Assembly (NCBI GenBank): GCA_947044405.1
Contig: CAMRHE010000654.1
Coordinates: 372,001-436,000 of the forward strand
Source of the DNA: Leptodactylus fallax
Lineage: Eukaryota > Chordata > Amphibia > Anura > Leptodactylidae
DNA length: 64,000 bases
Direction of reading: 5' to 3'
Part shown: positions 1 to 9,917 of the stretch, piece after piece
Numbering within the stretch: the first letter of the stretch is position 1
How the letters are laid out: each line of letters opens with the position of its first letter
Translations under genes and position numbers: made by a program
The notes under the pieces: generated by a model
What the model was told of the DNA's origin: nothing
Databases searched by the model: none
Seen by the model: only the letters and a program-made list of their open reading frames with translations

Positions 1-205
1 AGTGTTTTCCGTGTACCGTGTCCGTGGGGAGTGCCACCATTAAAGAGGGGGAGCACACCGTCAGCCTGCATCACAGTGACTCTGTTAATAGCTACAGCAT
101 TCTTAAAGGGACAGCATTCCAAGTTGTAGTCTCCATTCCCTGCCAGCAAGCAATTGAGTTTCTTAAAGAGACGGCGACCTAATTTCAGTCATACCTGCAA
201 ACAAC
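1..205 (+). other. Gypsy 5' untranslated leader
   Basis: This non-coding stretch precedes the gag ATG at 206. I do not find a copy of the 3' LTR end or a clear tRNA primer-binding site, so the 5' LTR and primer site are probably left of the window. Positions 45-56 repeat the purine motif (AAAGAGGGGGAG) seen at the polypurine tract 5621-5632. Confidence 0.6.
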
Positions 206-1294
206 ATGACTGAGCAAAGTGACATTGTGCCATCTGTTTCTAGTGATCCAGCAGTGCCCATGGCGAGCAGCCTACCATTCTCCATGCCATTTTACCCTGG
301 CGCACCATGGCTGCCGCGCTACAAAGGGGAGGCGCATACCCTCAGGGACTTTCGTGAGAAGATGCTGTCTCTCTTCCAGTTCTATCCTCTGAATACAGAA
401 CAGCAGATACAGATCCTGCTGGGCCAGCTTGAGGGTGCTGCAGCTAGGGAGGTCAAATCCTGGCCTGCCTCTGACAAAAGAACCCCTGGGCAAATTCTGG
501 ACAAACTCCAGGTGAACTTTGACGTGCGATCTGTCTCCGAGGTAAAGATGCGCTTCTTTTCCAGACGACAACTACCTGGTGAGACCCTGCGGGACTATGC
601 TTTATCCCTCCAAGAGGCGTTCAGAGCTGTGGTGCAAGTGGATCCACGTGAAAATGTGGACTCTGATAAAATCTTGCTTGACCGCTTCATAGACGGGGCG
701 GGTACCACATTGCTCCAGAGTCAGTTGCGAATGCTTGCTGCACAACATCCCAGCATCACCTTTGCTGACTTCAAGGCCCTTGCCATCCAGGTCTTGGGAC
801 AGGAGCAGCCCCAGCCGAGCCCAGTCATCTGTGCTCCCTCACCTGGACCCTCAACAAGCATTGCTCCAGTTGTCCTGCCACTACCTCTGGGTACCTCACC
901 TGCTGCCCAAACTGCGCAGACTACACCAGCAGACTCCAGAGATGACCTTCTGGCCCGAGTGGATCATCTGACCCGTGCCATGGAACAGATCACCGTCCGT
1001 CTAGATCGTCTGACCCAGCCGTCTTCATCATCCAGTGATCCTTTGCGAAGTCTCAACATCTCACCTGAGTCGCCACCCAGACGTCCGTCTTCAGTGAAAC
1101 CTCCGCAGAGTGAGAGGCCATACTGTACCTATTGCCATAGATATGGACACACCAGGCCTCAGTGTTTTCAGTTAAACGGGCCACCCCCGAGGCAGCGGGC
1201 CGCCCCTCGGGAGGAAAGAAGAAGGGCCCAGGTGAATCTTCAGTGCCATTGTCACGCTTCGTCTCAGCCTGCCCACACATCACAATCCGGGTGA
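206..1294 (+). CDS. gag: Gag polyprotein of the gypsy element
   Basis: This 362-residue frame begins at an ATG and is the structural capsid/nucleocapsid precursor that packages element RNA in cytoplasmic particles. The first half (about residues 30-200) has the helical retrotransposon Gag look, with a tract rich in Leu, Arg and Glu around 'LRDYALSLQEAF'. A proline- and serine-rich linker follows. A single CCHC zinc knuckle lies near the C-terminus, about residue 310, with spacing C-x2-C-x4-H-x4-C (CTYCHRYGHTRPQC), the nucleic-acid-binding nucleocapsid mark. The frame ends 132 bases after the pol frame opens, in a different phase, so pol needs a -1 shift. Confidence 0.88.
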   Translation: MTEQSDIVPSVSSDPAVPMASSLPFSMPFYPGAPWLPRYKGEAHTLRDFREKMLSLFQFYPLNTEQQIQILLGQLEGAAAREVKSWPASDKRTPGQILDKLQVNFDVRSVSEVKMRFFSRRQLPGETLRDYALSLQEAFRAVVQVDPRENVDSDKILLDRFIDGAGTTLLQSQLRMLAAQHPSITFADFKALAIQVLGQEQPQPSPVICAPSPGPSTSIAPVVLPLPLGTSPAAQTAQTTPADSRDDLLARVDHLTRAMEQITVRLDRLTQPSSSSSDPLRSLNISPESPPRRPSSVKPPQSERPYCTYCHRYGHTRPQCFQLNGPPPRQRAAPREERRRAQVNLQCHCHASSQPAHTSQSG

Positions 1295-4200
1295 ACGGCG
1301 TCCCTCTGACAGCGTTGGTGGACACTGGATCTCAGGTAACAACCCTGCGCAAGCAGGTGTTCTTTGAACATTGGGACTTAGGTGTGTTGAATAGAACACC
1401 TGACACATGGATAAATCTGTGTGCCAGCAATGGACAGCCCATACCACAGCAGGGTTATTGGGAACCCACTATCCAGATTGGGGACTTGAAACTGCCTAGA
1501 CAGGGTGTAATTGTCACTGATGTAGAGGATGATAGGTTTGCAGTTGTAATATTAGGCATGAATGTTTTATGCCATTGCTTTGCAGAAGTGTTGGATGCCT
1601 TGCATGCCTCTCTCCTTACAGCTTCTCCCAGTGACCAGCAGACCATTCAGCGGGCCATTCGTGTACTCAATGCCCAGCACAAGTTCGCCAACAAACAAGG
1701 TGAAATTGGTCGAGTCCGGATCCAAGATACCCGTCCAGTAACCCTACAGCCTGGAACAGAAACTATGGTGTGGTGCCGTGCCCGTCCGGGCATAGAAAAT
1801 CAGGACTACGAGGCCTTGCTACAACCCATACAGGTAGATGGCCAACCACTTGTCATGGCTGCCCGCAGCCTTGTCACAGTTTCCAATGGACGTGTTCCTG
1901 TCCGCTTAGTCAACTTGGGCGATGCTCCAGTGAACCTCCACAAGTTCCACTCTGTGGCCCTGCTACACCGGTTAGCACCAGAAGACATTCTCTCTGGTGA
2001 TTCTACCGCCACACAGCATTCCACCCAAGCTGCTGAGAACATTCAGAATGGAGCCACGAAGTCCTGGTGTGATGAATTGAACGTGGGAGACGCCAATACC
2101 CCTATAGAGCACATCAATGGGGTTCGCAATGTGGCCAAGCATTACCAACAGGCATTCAGCAAACACCCATTGGACTTTGGTAAGACCACGACCATACAAC
2201 ATCGCATTCTGACTGGCAACCACCATCCAATCAAGGAGCGTCACCGTCCAATACCACCAGCGATGTACCAACCGGTGAAAAAGTTGATCCAAGAGATGCG
2301 AGATGCTGATGTCATCCGGGAGAGTAACAGCCCCTGGGCAGCCCCGCTAGTCCTTGTCAAGAAGAAAGACGGAACCCTACGATTTTGTGTGGACTATCGT
2401 AAACTCAACAACATCACGCACAAGGACGCATACCCATTGCCGCGGATTGAGGAATCTCTAACGGCTTTGGGATCAGCTACCTGTTTCTCGACCCTGGACT
2501 TAACCAGTGGATACTGGCAAGTCCCTATGGCGCCTGAAGATCGTGAAAAGACTGCGTTTACGACCCCGATGGGACTCTTTGAATTCAATAGTATGCCATT
2601 TGGGCTATGTAATGCCCCAGCCACATTCCAACGGCTTATGGAGAGGTGCCTCGGCCATGAGAATTTCCAGAGTGTGCTACTGTACCTGGACGATGTTATT
2701 GTATTCTCCCGGACATACCAAGAACACCTTCGTCACCTGTCCGAGGTATTCAAGGTACTTATACAGCACGGCCTAAAGTTGAAGCCCTCCAAGTGCTACC
2801 TGTTGAAACCCCAAGTTCACTACCTTGGGCATGTCGTGAGCGCACAAGGCGTCCAACCTGATCCTGAAAAGATCACTGCAGTCCAGAACTGGCGAAGACC
2901 AACTACCGTCAAAGAAGTCCGAAGCTTCCTTGGATTCGCAGGTTACTACCGGCGTTTCATACCACACTTCGCCCAAGTAGCCGAGCCTCTGAACGAGTTG
3001 TTGCGCGGTTGTCCCAGAGAAAACTACAACCGAAAGCTTCCGGTAGACTGGACAGCGCGTCAAGAGGAAGCCTTTCAAGCGCTTAAAGCACTTCTGACGC
3101 AACCACCAATTCTAGCCTATCCCGACTACAGTCAGCCATTCCGCTTGTACACAGATGCAAGTCACCAAGGTTTGGGTGCAGTGTTGTCCCAGGTTCAGGA
3201 CAACAAAGAGCGAGTCATCGCCTACGCCAGCAGGAGTCTGAGAGGCGCGGAGAAGAACGACCAGAACTATAGTTCTTTCAAACTCGAACTTCTGGCGCTT
3301 GTCTGGGCCGTGACAGAGAAGTTTAAAGACTACCTGGCTGCCACACCCTTTACCGTGTACACAGATAACAATCCGTTGGCGCATCTGGACACTGCTCGAC
3401 TGGGAGCCCTTGAACAACGGTGGGCCTCAAGACTCGCGAATTACAAGTTCTCTGTCAAGTATCGCAGTGGCAAGTCCAACGCTAACGCCGATGCACTCTC
3501 AAGGTTGCCTGTGGGAGAAGAACCACCCCGAGAAGACATCTGGGAAGAGGTGGAGATGCCACCATTCTACAACAAGTTTGCCCAACAGGTTGCTATTGGT
3601 GTCCCTGTAGAAGGAGAATCTCTGGCGAAAACAGCTGCCGAATCCCTCCAGGAGCCATCTCTGTGGAAAACGTTCCAAGAAGAGAGCAGAGTTTTAGGAG
3701 AATTGTCAGATTTCCTGCTTACAGGAAGAATACCAACCCGTGTAAAGAGAGGTCTTCATGACGTGGAATTAAAACGCCTTTGGCGACAGAGGAAGCGCCT
3801 GTTTGTCCAACGAGGCCTTCTACTTAGAAACACTCTTGATCCTGTCACAGGTGAAAGGCTTCATCAGATCCTCGTACCAAGAAGAGACGCACAGATGATA
3901 CTTGAGGCGTATCATGACAGATCTGGTCACTTCGGGGTACAAAAGACCGAAGCTACCATCCGTCGTCGCTTCTATTGGGTTGGGATGAGGAGTGACATTG
4001 AGAGTTGGTGCCGAGAGTGTCCCGCCTGTAGTATCACCAAGGAAGGTCGAAGAGATCAGAAGGCCCCTCTACATCCAATTAAGACTCAAAAGCCGTGTGA
4101 AATTGTTGCTCTGGACCATGTGAAGTTGGGTCCCACACGTTCCGGCTACAGCTACGCTCTGACAATGGTGGATCATTATTCCAAGTTCCTTGTCATCGTG

Positions 4201-4896
4201 CCTGTCAGAGATCTTACAGCAAGAACTACGGCTGAGACCTTCTACGCAGAGTTTGTCCGCCATTACGGTTGTCCTGAGCATATCCTCACCGACCGTGGAT
4301 CGGCGTTTGAATCCCAATTGTTCCGTGAGCTGTGTCAGTTCCAAGACTGCAAGAAGTTGCGAACCACAGCGTATCACCCTCAAGGGAATGGTATGTGCGA
4401 GAAGGCAAATCAAGTGATCATCGGCATGCTAAGAACAGCCGCAGTTACACCTGGTGTTGAGTGGCCTGAGCGTATCAAGGACTTGGCCTATATTTACAAC
4501 AACACACCCCAAACATCTACGGGATATGCACCATTTTATCTAATGTTTGGAAGACAAGGTCAACTTCCTTCAGACTTAACCCTTGGTGTGAAGGTCCCTG
4601 ACACCATCAATCCACTACCCATAACAGACTGGGTTGTTGAACACCGCCGACGTATGGAGGAAGCTAAAGAGATAGTTGAAACGCGCATGGATGAGGTTCG
4701 TAGGAGACAACAGGAGGATTACAACCATCACGCCCATGCAGCGCCCCTGAAAGTTGGCGACCGTGTATGGTTAAGGAATAACCATCGGAATGGGAAATTG
4801 GATCCATTCTGGGAGAAAGAACCATACAGTGTCATCTCCATACCATATCCTGAATCCGATGTGTATGAGATCTCTAAACCTGGGAGACAGCCCTAA
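1162..4896 (+). CDS. pol: Pol polyprotein: protease, reverse transcriptase, RNase H, integrase
   Basis: The frame is open from 1162, where the first codon is GTG, so translation probably enters by frameshift from gag near 1177. Domains in order: aspartic protease with the catalytic motif 'LVDTGSQVTTL' (about residue 50); reverse transcriptase with 'FSTLDLTSGYWQVPM' and the catalytic 'YLDDVIVFS' (about residues 370-550); RNase H with 'YTDASHQGLGAVLSQ' and 'YTDNNPL'; integrase with an HHCC zinc region ('HDRSGHFG' and 'CRECPAC') and a DDE core with Asp in 'ALDHVKLG' and 'LTDRGSAFES'. The product copies element RNA into DNA and inserts it. The frame stops at TAA 4894-4896, but coding-like sequence continues in the same phase, so this stop looks premature. 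The core motifs are otherwise undamaged. Confidence 0.93.
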   Translation: MFSVKRATPEAAGRPSGGKKKGPGESSVPLSRFVSACPHITIRVNGVPLTALVDTGSQVTTLRKQVFFEHWDLGVLNRTPDTWINLCASNGQPIPQQGYWEPTIQIGDLKLPRQGVIVTDVEDDRFAVVILGMNVLCHCFAEVLDALHASLLTASPSDQQTIQRAIRVLNAQHKFANKQGEIGRVRIQDTRPVTLQPGTETMVWCRARPGIENQDYEALLQPIQVDGQPLVMAARSLVTVSNGRVPVRLVNLGDAPVNLHKFHSVALLHRLAPEDILSGDSTATQHSTQAAENIQNGATKSWCDELNVGDANTPIEHINGVRNVAKHYQQAFSKHPLDFGKTTTIQHRILTGNHHPIKERHRPIPPAMYQPVKKLIQEMRDADVIRESNSPWAAPLVLVKKKDGTLRFCVDYRKLNNITHKDAYPLPRIEESLTALGSATCFSTLDLTSGYWQVPMAPEDREKTAFTTPMGLFEFNSMPFGLCNAPATFQRLMERCLGHENFQSVLLYLDDVIVFSRTYQEHLRHLSEVFKVLIQHGLKLKPSKCYLLKPQVHYLGHVVSAQGVQPDPEKITAVQNWRRPTTVKEVRSFLGFAGYYRRFIPHFAQVAEPLNELLRGCPRENYNRKLPVDWTARQEEAFQALKALLTQPPILAYPDYSQPFRLYTDASHQGLGAVLSQVQDNKERVIAYASRSLRGAEKNDQNYSSFKLELLALVWAVTEKFKDYLAATPFTVYTDNNPLAHLDTARLGALEQRWASRLANYKFSVKYRSGKSNANADALSRLPVGEEPPREDIWEEVEMPPFYNKFAQQVAIGVPVEGESLAKTAAESLQEPSLWKTFQEESRVLGELSDFLLTGRIPTRVKRGLHDVELKRLWRQRKRLFVQRGLLLRNTLDPVTGERLHQILVPRRDAQMILEAYHDRSGHFGVQKTEATIRRRFYWVGMRSDIESWCRECPACSITKEGRRDQKAPLHPIKTQKPCEIVALDHVKLGPTRSGYSYALTMVDHYSKFLVIVPVRDLTARTTAETFYAEFVRHYGCPEHILTDRGSAFESQLFRELCQFQDCKKLRTTAYHPQGNGMCEKANQVIIGMLRTAAVTPGVEWPERIKDLAYIYNNTPQTSTGYAPFYLMFGRQGQLPSDLTLGVKVPDTINPLPITDWVVEHRRRMEEAKEIVETRMDEVRRRQQEDYNHHAHAAPLKVGDRVWLRNNHRNGKLDPFWEKEPYSVISIPYPESDVYEISKPGRQP
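1171..1211 (+). promoter_or_regulatory. Probable -1 ribosomal frameshift signal between gag and pol
   Basis: In the gag frame the heptamer G-TTA-AAC (1171-1177) sits just inside the gag/pol overlap. Eight bases downstream a GC-rich hairpin can form: CCCGAGG (1186-1192) pairs with CCTCGGG (1205-1211), 7 bp with a 12-base loop. A one-base backward slip on TTA-AAC puts the ribosome into the pol phase, with the next codon at 1177. The heptamer does not strictly fit X-XXY-YYZ because the first base is G. The arrangement is seen in the sequence; its function is inferred. Confidence 0.6.
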
Positions 4897-5229
4897 GTAG
4901 TACACCGAAACCGTCTGAAGCTGTGCCTTAAAGAAGGACTACCCACAGAGGTGCCCCCAGCTGAGACAACGAGTACAGAGATCTTGTCACCTTCTGAAGC
5001 GAAAGAGAGACCCCCAACGTTAACTGAGCTTATGTGGGCGCCTAAACTACTACCATTTAGCTGTTATCCACCATTTGCTCTAGTGCAAGAGAACCCTTCG
5101 ACAGATGATTTAATTGATTTCAGTGACTCTGTTCCTGATTCAAATCTCGTTCCACTTAGGCGTTCTGAGCGTACCACAAAAGGCATACCTCCAACACGCT
5201 ATAGTGATGCCATGGCTGTCCTTGGGTAA
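4897..5229 (+). pseudogene. Pol C-terminal tail separated by an in-frame stop
   Basis: The same reading phase as pol stays open after the TAA at 4894-4896 until TAA at 5227-5229. The conceptual tail has the basic 'RNRLKLC' type motif often found at the end of gypsy integrases, then an acidic, proline-rich end with 'LRRSERTTKGIPPTRY', a motif I have seen at pol C-termini of vertebrate gypsy elements. I infer that the stop arose by mutation, shortening the integrase tail by about 110 residues. A natural short terminus is possible. Confidence 0.6.
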
Positions 5230-5620
5230 AAGAGGTTAACTGTCTCTGCTCCTGTATATATGTTATTCCTGCTCTGATTACATTAATGTTTTTCCTGTGT
5301 GTATATACAGTATATATATAATATCTTGCCATGTAATATAGTATTTACATTTATATGCAACAATCCAAGCCATAGTGCCTGGCTCACCGAGCCAAGGAAG
5401 TTCTGTTACCCCATTGCGGTATGGACATTCGTGCGAGAGTGCCTACTCTTCCTTACAGAAAGGACTGTTTATTGTTTCTCAGAGAGACTCTCATGATAAT
5501 GGACACTCACAAAATTTGTGCCAGAGAGCCTCTGGACCCATTTGCACTTTATTCGTATTTATTAACGTTATGTTACATTTCTCACCTTCACCCCAGCCCG
5601 TCGCCGAGGTCGGCTCAGTG
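5230..5620 (+). other. Gypsy 3' untranslated region
   Basis: This lies between the pol tail and the polypurine tract. It contains a short TA-rich stretch (5300-5325). The small open frames here do not look coding. Confidence 0.55.
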
Positions 5621-5634
5621 AAAGAGGGGGAGTA
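5621..5634 (+). other. Polypurine tract
   Basis: AAAGAGGGGGAGTA lies directly before a TGTGG start typical of an LTR. In LTR elements this purine run primes plus-strand DNA synthesis. Confidence 0.75.
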
Positions 5635-6567
5635 TGTGGCATCCCAGAGCTGGCTATGGCTGGGCTGAGGGTGATCTCTGTGCATTGTGTTATTTCCTGT
5701 TGCTTCATAGCCTGTGTGACATAGCAGGGGGTCCTGAGTCTCACACAACACAGCGCCACCTAGTGAGCCTCACACATGCATTACACCTCCCATAGGATTG
5801 AATAGTAACCAAATGTCCAATGGTAGGACATCGCCTGGGAAAAGGGGAGGAGTCAGCTGATCACTGGGTCCCCATGGTAACACCCCTGCAGGAAGGTCCT
5901 GCGTGTGAGGAGTTAGAAGTGTGGAGTGTTAGGAGGAGGAGGTGAGGAGATAAGTGTGATGTCCTGTGAAGAAAGCAGTGAGTTTAGTGCAGGAATCTCA
6001 AGTCCTAGACAGGCCCAGGAAGGTTGGAGAGCTGACATACTCCAGCTATTCAGAAGATCCTGTCCCCTGTCTGCCTAGCCATCGCCCTGAAGGAAGTCAA
6101 GCATCATTATCTTGTCAGCCTGAGACTGTGGAGAGAACATTCTGGAACACGTACTCCATAGCAAGTATCACAGGATCCAGGGGCCAAGGCCAGACCTGTG
6201 GAATATCCTGCCACCCTGACTATTGCACCCCGAAACTCTGAGCTATCAGGACCACATAACGTGAGTGGGGAATATTATGTACTAGTATCATGGTGGGCAT
6301 CCTCCTATGAGCCAAATAGGAGCCCAGACGCACCTTAGGGCTGTAACACTGAAGTATAAGGGGCTAGGAACACCTTTCATCAAGTCTACCGTGCACCCCA
6401 GGACTTTGCTGTGTCACCAGGCGTACCCCGTTGTTTTGTATTGAAGAAACTGTTTAAGCATTTGTGCCTCCACACCCATGGAAGTAAAAGTTCAACTTTA
6501 CAACCGTTTCTGTGTCTGACTCTGCACCGACAACATCAGGGCGCCCCAAACACCACCAGTCGGCACA
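5635..6567 (+). repeat. 3' LTR of the gypsy element (right end approximate)
   Basis: It starts with TGTGGCATCC right after the polypurine tract and is non-coding. TRIM coding homology on the other strand resumes at 6575. The nearest canonical CA end is at 6566-6567, giving an LTR of about 930 bp. I could not compare it with the 5' LTR, which is outside the window. Confidence 0.7.
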
Positions 6568-6574
6568 GTATAGG

Positions 6575-7396
6575 GGACATCTCGGCCTTCTCTATTTCCA
6601 GCTTCTGGATCAGAGCAGACAGTGACAGTGACTCTTCCTTCTCCTGACTGGAGATCTCACCCAGGACCTTCTTCTCCAAGTCATCTAGTTGCCTCCTGAT
6701 GTCTATAAACAGGGAAGTGACTCTCTCGGCTTCTTCAGATGCTTTATCTTGAGCTTTTCTCCTGCGCTCCTCCAGACTCTGGACTCTTTCCTCAGTCTTC
6801 TCTCTCTTTGTGGTCACTTTCTGGAGAACATTTCTCAGTTTCTCTTTCTTCTTCTCATAGACCTCATCCAGCATCTCCACCTGATGTCCTCGATGTTCTC
6901 CAGCCAAACTACAGGACACACAGATACAAGCAGCGTCCTCAGTGCAGTAATATTCCAGGATCTTGTTATGGACAGAACATTTCCTCTTCTCCGGGTTAGT
7001 GCTGGGATCAGATAAGACATGTTCTGGTGACTTGCTGTGAACTTTCAGATGTTTATCACATAGAGAAGCTTCACAGAGTAGACAGGATGTCACAGCAGGT
7101 ACAGGAGAGTCCACACAGTAAGTACAGAAGATCCTGGTTTCTGTATGCGTTGGTTGAGTAGACAACAAATTCTCCATTATATTACGTAGAGCTAAACATG
7201 AAATCAGTACAGGCCACTCCGGAAACTCTTCTCTACATTCAGGACAGGAATAAACTCCAGACTGGTCCTGTGTATCCAGCACACGATCAATACAGACCCG
7301 GCAGAAGTTGTGTCCACATCTCAGCATTACAGGATCTGTATAAGTGCTCAGACAGATGGAGCAGTCCAGCTCAGCTCTCAGGTCAGAGGACGCCAT
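6575..7396 (-). pseudogene. TRIM copy T1: RING/B-box/coiled-coil gene truncated by the gypsy insertion
   Basis: From ATG 7396 the frame encodes about 274 TRIM residues. It has a complete C3HC4 RING (C12, C15, C27, H29, C32, C35, C51, C54), two B-boxes (the second with C-x2-H, CVSC and HRGH ligands) and most of a Glu/Lys-rich coiled coil. Homology to the sister copies stops after 'KAEMS' at about 6575. The last residues before the stop at 6536 are encoded by the retrotransposon LTR, so the rest of the coiled coil and the PRY-SPRY are missing. RING TRIMs are E3 ubiquitin ligases; without SPRY any product would lack target recognition. A truncated dominant-negative-like protein is possible but unproven. 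Confidence 0.88.
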
Positions 7397-8413
7397 GGCT
7401 GACAGAAGAAGGAAGAGAAAAATGCAAGGGGGAGTTTATTACTTGTCGCAAGGGGAAGGGCGGGACAGCACAAGATCAGTCACTATTAACCTGTTAATGG
7501 ACACTATTTATAATCATTTTATCAGTGGTAAAATTAGGGCCTACATTGTCGGCAGTTTAGAAAAAAAAAATTACAATATATAAGGTGCTATAGGGGATGG
7601 ATGTGTTATTCAACACTACATGAGCCCAAGTAATTACTCTATTTTCTTCAGTCATACACGGCACTTCGTGCAGCAAAGCTTGCAATACAGCTAGATAATC
7701 TTAGGAGTAGTAGAATTAGATCAAAGTTTAGTCAGATTAATCAATTACAGGCAGATTAGTGATAGAAATCATAGATAGGAGTGAGGGAGAATATCTTCGC
7801 TGTGTGAGCCAGACTGCTATAGTAATACAGACAAAGGACAATTCACCCTTTCACAGTTAAACAGTCGAATATCATCTCTTGCAGCCCGATCCATTATATT
7901 ATTCCATGCCATACTGCCAGTCATGTTGCCACAACTACCACTGCTGCCACCACTCAGCCACATGTCCAGCGGCCTGGTCCATCATATCAGTGATTTCACA
8001 TTTGCTGCCATAAAGGGATAATTTATGGTGGCTTTTTTTTGTTTGTTTTTTTTTGAAAAGCCAATTCTTCATCACTTTTCGACTAGGCTCACAATCACAA
8101 GTTCTTTTTCCTTCAAATAACCACAAGCCTGTAGCACTTACAAGTCATTAAAGCGGACTAATTTTTCTATAAAACCATTGCTTTTTGCAATATAACTGCC
8201 ATAAGTGTCTAAAAACGATGCTCAAGTATCTTTCCTCCCCAAAAAAGGTAATTTTTGGGGTGTGTTTCAAATGTTAAAATGCATAAAAGCATTACAGTAT
8301 GGTAAACCTCAGAATTGTATCCTCTGCTAACTATCTGTTTTACCACAGACATACATGTCACATTTCACTTTCACATAACTTTGCTTGTGTTTGCCCTAGA
8401 GAGCTAGAAATTG
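7397..8413. other. T1 upstream region, no gene seen
   Basis: The first 110 bases match the upstream regions of other TRIM copies (the block ending in 'CACTATTTATAATCA' is closest to T2). The TATA position is degenerate (AATAAAC on the minus strand near 7430). The remaining AT-rich sequence to 8413 shows no credible coding or repeat structure. Confidence 0.5.
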
Positions 8414-9105
8414 TAAAGATAGGTTCCTAGGAGCCCTAACAGTGTCATACACTATGTTTTATAGATAGTTCCCTTGGAGCCCTGACAGTGTCATACACTA
8501 TGTTTTATAGATAGTTCCCTTGGAGCCCTAACAGTGTTATACACTATGTTTTATAGATAGGTTCCTAGGAGCCCTGACAGTGTCATACACTATGTTTTAT
8601 AGATAGGTTCCTAGGAGTCCTGAGAGTGTTCTACACTATGTTTTATAGATAGGTTCCTAGGAGCCCTGACAGTGTCATACACTATGTTTTATAGATAGGT
8701 TCCTAGGAGTCCTGAGAGTGTTCTACACTATGTTTTATAGATAGGTTCCTAGGAGCCCTGACAGTGTTATACACTATGTTTTATAGATAGTTCCCTTGGA
8801 GCCCTGACAGTGTCATACACTATGTTTTATAGATAGTTCCCTTGGAGCCCTGACAGTGTTATACACTATGTTTTATAGATAGGTTCCTAGGAGCCCTGAC
8901 AGTGTCATACACTATGTTTTATAGATAGGTTCCTAGGAGTCCTGAGAGTGTTCTACACTATGTTTTATAGATAGGTTCCTAGGAGCCCTGACAGTGTCAT
9001 ACACTATGTTTTATAGATAGTTCCCTTGGAGCCCTGACAGTGTCATACACTATGTTTTATAGATAGGTTCCTAGGAGTCCTGAGAGTGTTCTACACTATG
9101 TTTTA
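8414..9105. repeat. 46-bp minisatellite, about 15 units
   Basis: Successive GAGCCCT-type anchors lie exactly 46 bp apart (for example 8431, 8477, 8523, 8569). Units share 'ACACTATGTTTTATAGATAG'. Three variants are interspersed: GGTTCCTAGGAGCCCTGACA, GTTCCCTTGGAGCCCTGACA and GGTTCCTAGGAGTCCTGAGA. The mosaic order suggests unequal exchange of short blocks. Confidence 0.93.
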
Positions 9106-9917
9106 AGTCATTTTAAGGTGTGGTGTGTACTGAAGTTGTTAGACCAGAAACTAATTTGGTACCCAAACCATCCGAACCCGAAATGAAACAAATCTTGAGA
9201 GATTCGCCCATCTCTATTAACCACCAGCCGTTGCAAATGGTTGCTAATGGTAAATTTTTAACAAATTTGACCATTTCAGACTTTTTTCTCATGTCTATGG
9301 ATGGCTTAACAGCCATGATTAGTAAATTATAGAAACACTGTAATAAAGCATAGGAAGCATTTCCACAATAAAGAAACACACTTTATCAACATCAGCTAAT
9401 GCTCAGCTTAACCCCTTGGTGTCGCAGCCAGTTTTGGACTTTGACACAGCCCCATTTTTCAAATATGACATGAGTCACTTTATGTGGTGACAACTTTGGA
9501 ACGCTTTAACTTTTCCAAGTGATTTTGAGAATGTTTTTCGTGACACATTGTACTTCGTCTTTAATGTAAATTTGGGTCAATATGTTTTGTGTTTATTTAT
9601 GAAAAAATAGGAAATTTGGTGAAAATTTAGAAAAATTTGCAATTTTCAAAGTTTGAAATTATTCTCTTTTCATATAGAGAGTCATACCACTTAAATTAGT
9701 TAATAAACATAATTTACCATATCTCTGATTTATGTTGACATCAAATTTTAAACATTCATTTCATTTTTTTGGATATTATAAGGCTTATAGTCTAAGAGGA
9801 ATTTTCAAGAGAATTTACAAAACAAATTTTTTAAGGTACTAATTCAGTTCCGAAGGGGCTTTGAAAGGTCTTTGTATTAGAAACCCCCATAAATCACCCC
9901 ATTTTCAAAACTGCACC
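9106..9917. other. Non-coding AT-rich sequence, host of the hAT insertion
   Basis: No gene is seen. The right part (about 9400-9917) continues after the hAT element at 13217, showing that the element split a pre-existing, probably repetitive, sequence. Confidence 0.55.

Larger units (their letters stand above)
1..6567 (+). mobile_element. Ty3/gypsy LTR retrotransposon, 5' LTR outside the window
   Basis: The segment holds, in order, a leader, a gag frame, an overlapping pol frame with protease, reverse transcriptase, RNase H and integrase, a purine tract and a presumed 3' LTR. Integrase lies after RNase H, which is the Ty3/gypsy (Metaviridae-type) order. No envelope-like frame is seen. The right end abuts coding sequence of a TRIM gene (T1) at about 6567-6575, so the element inserted into that gene; the missing TRIM C-terminus should lie beyond the 5' LTR, left of the window. 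The exact LTR end is uncertain because target duplication cannot be checked with only one flank. Confidence 0.93.
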
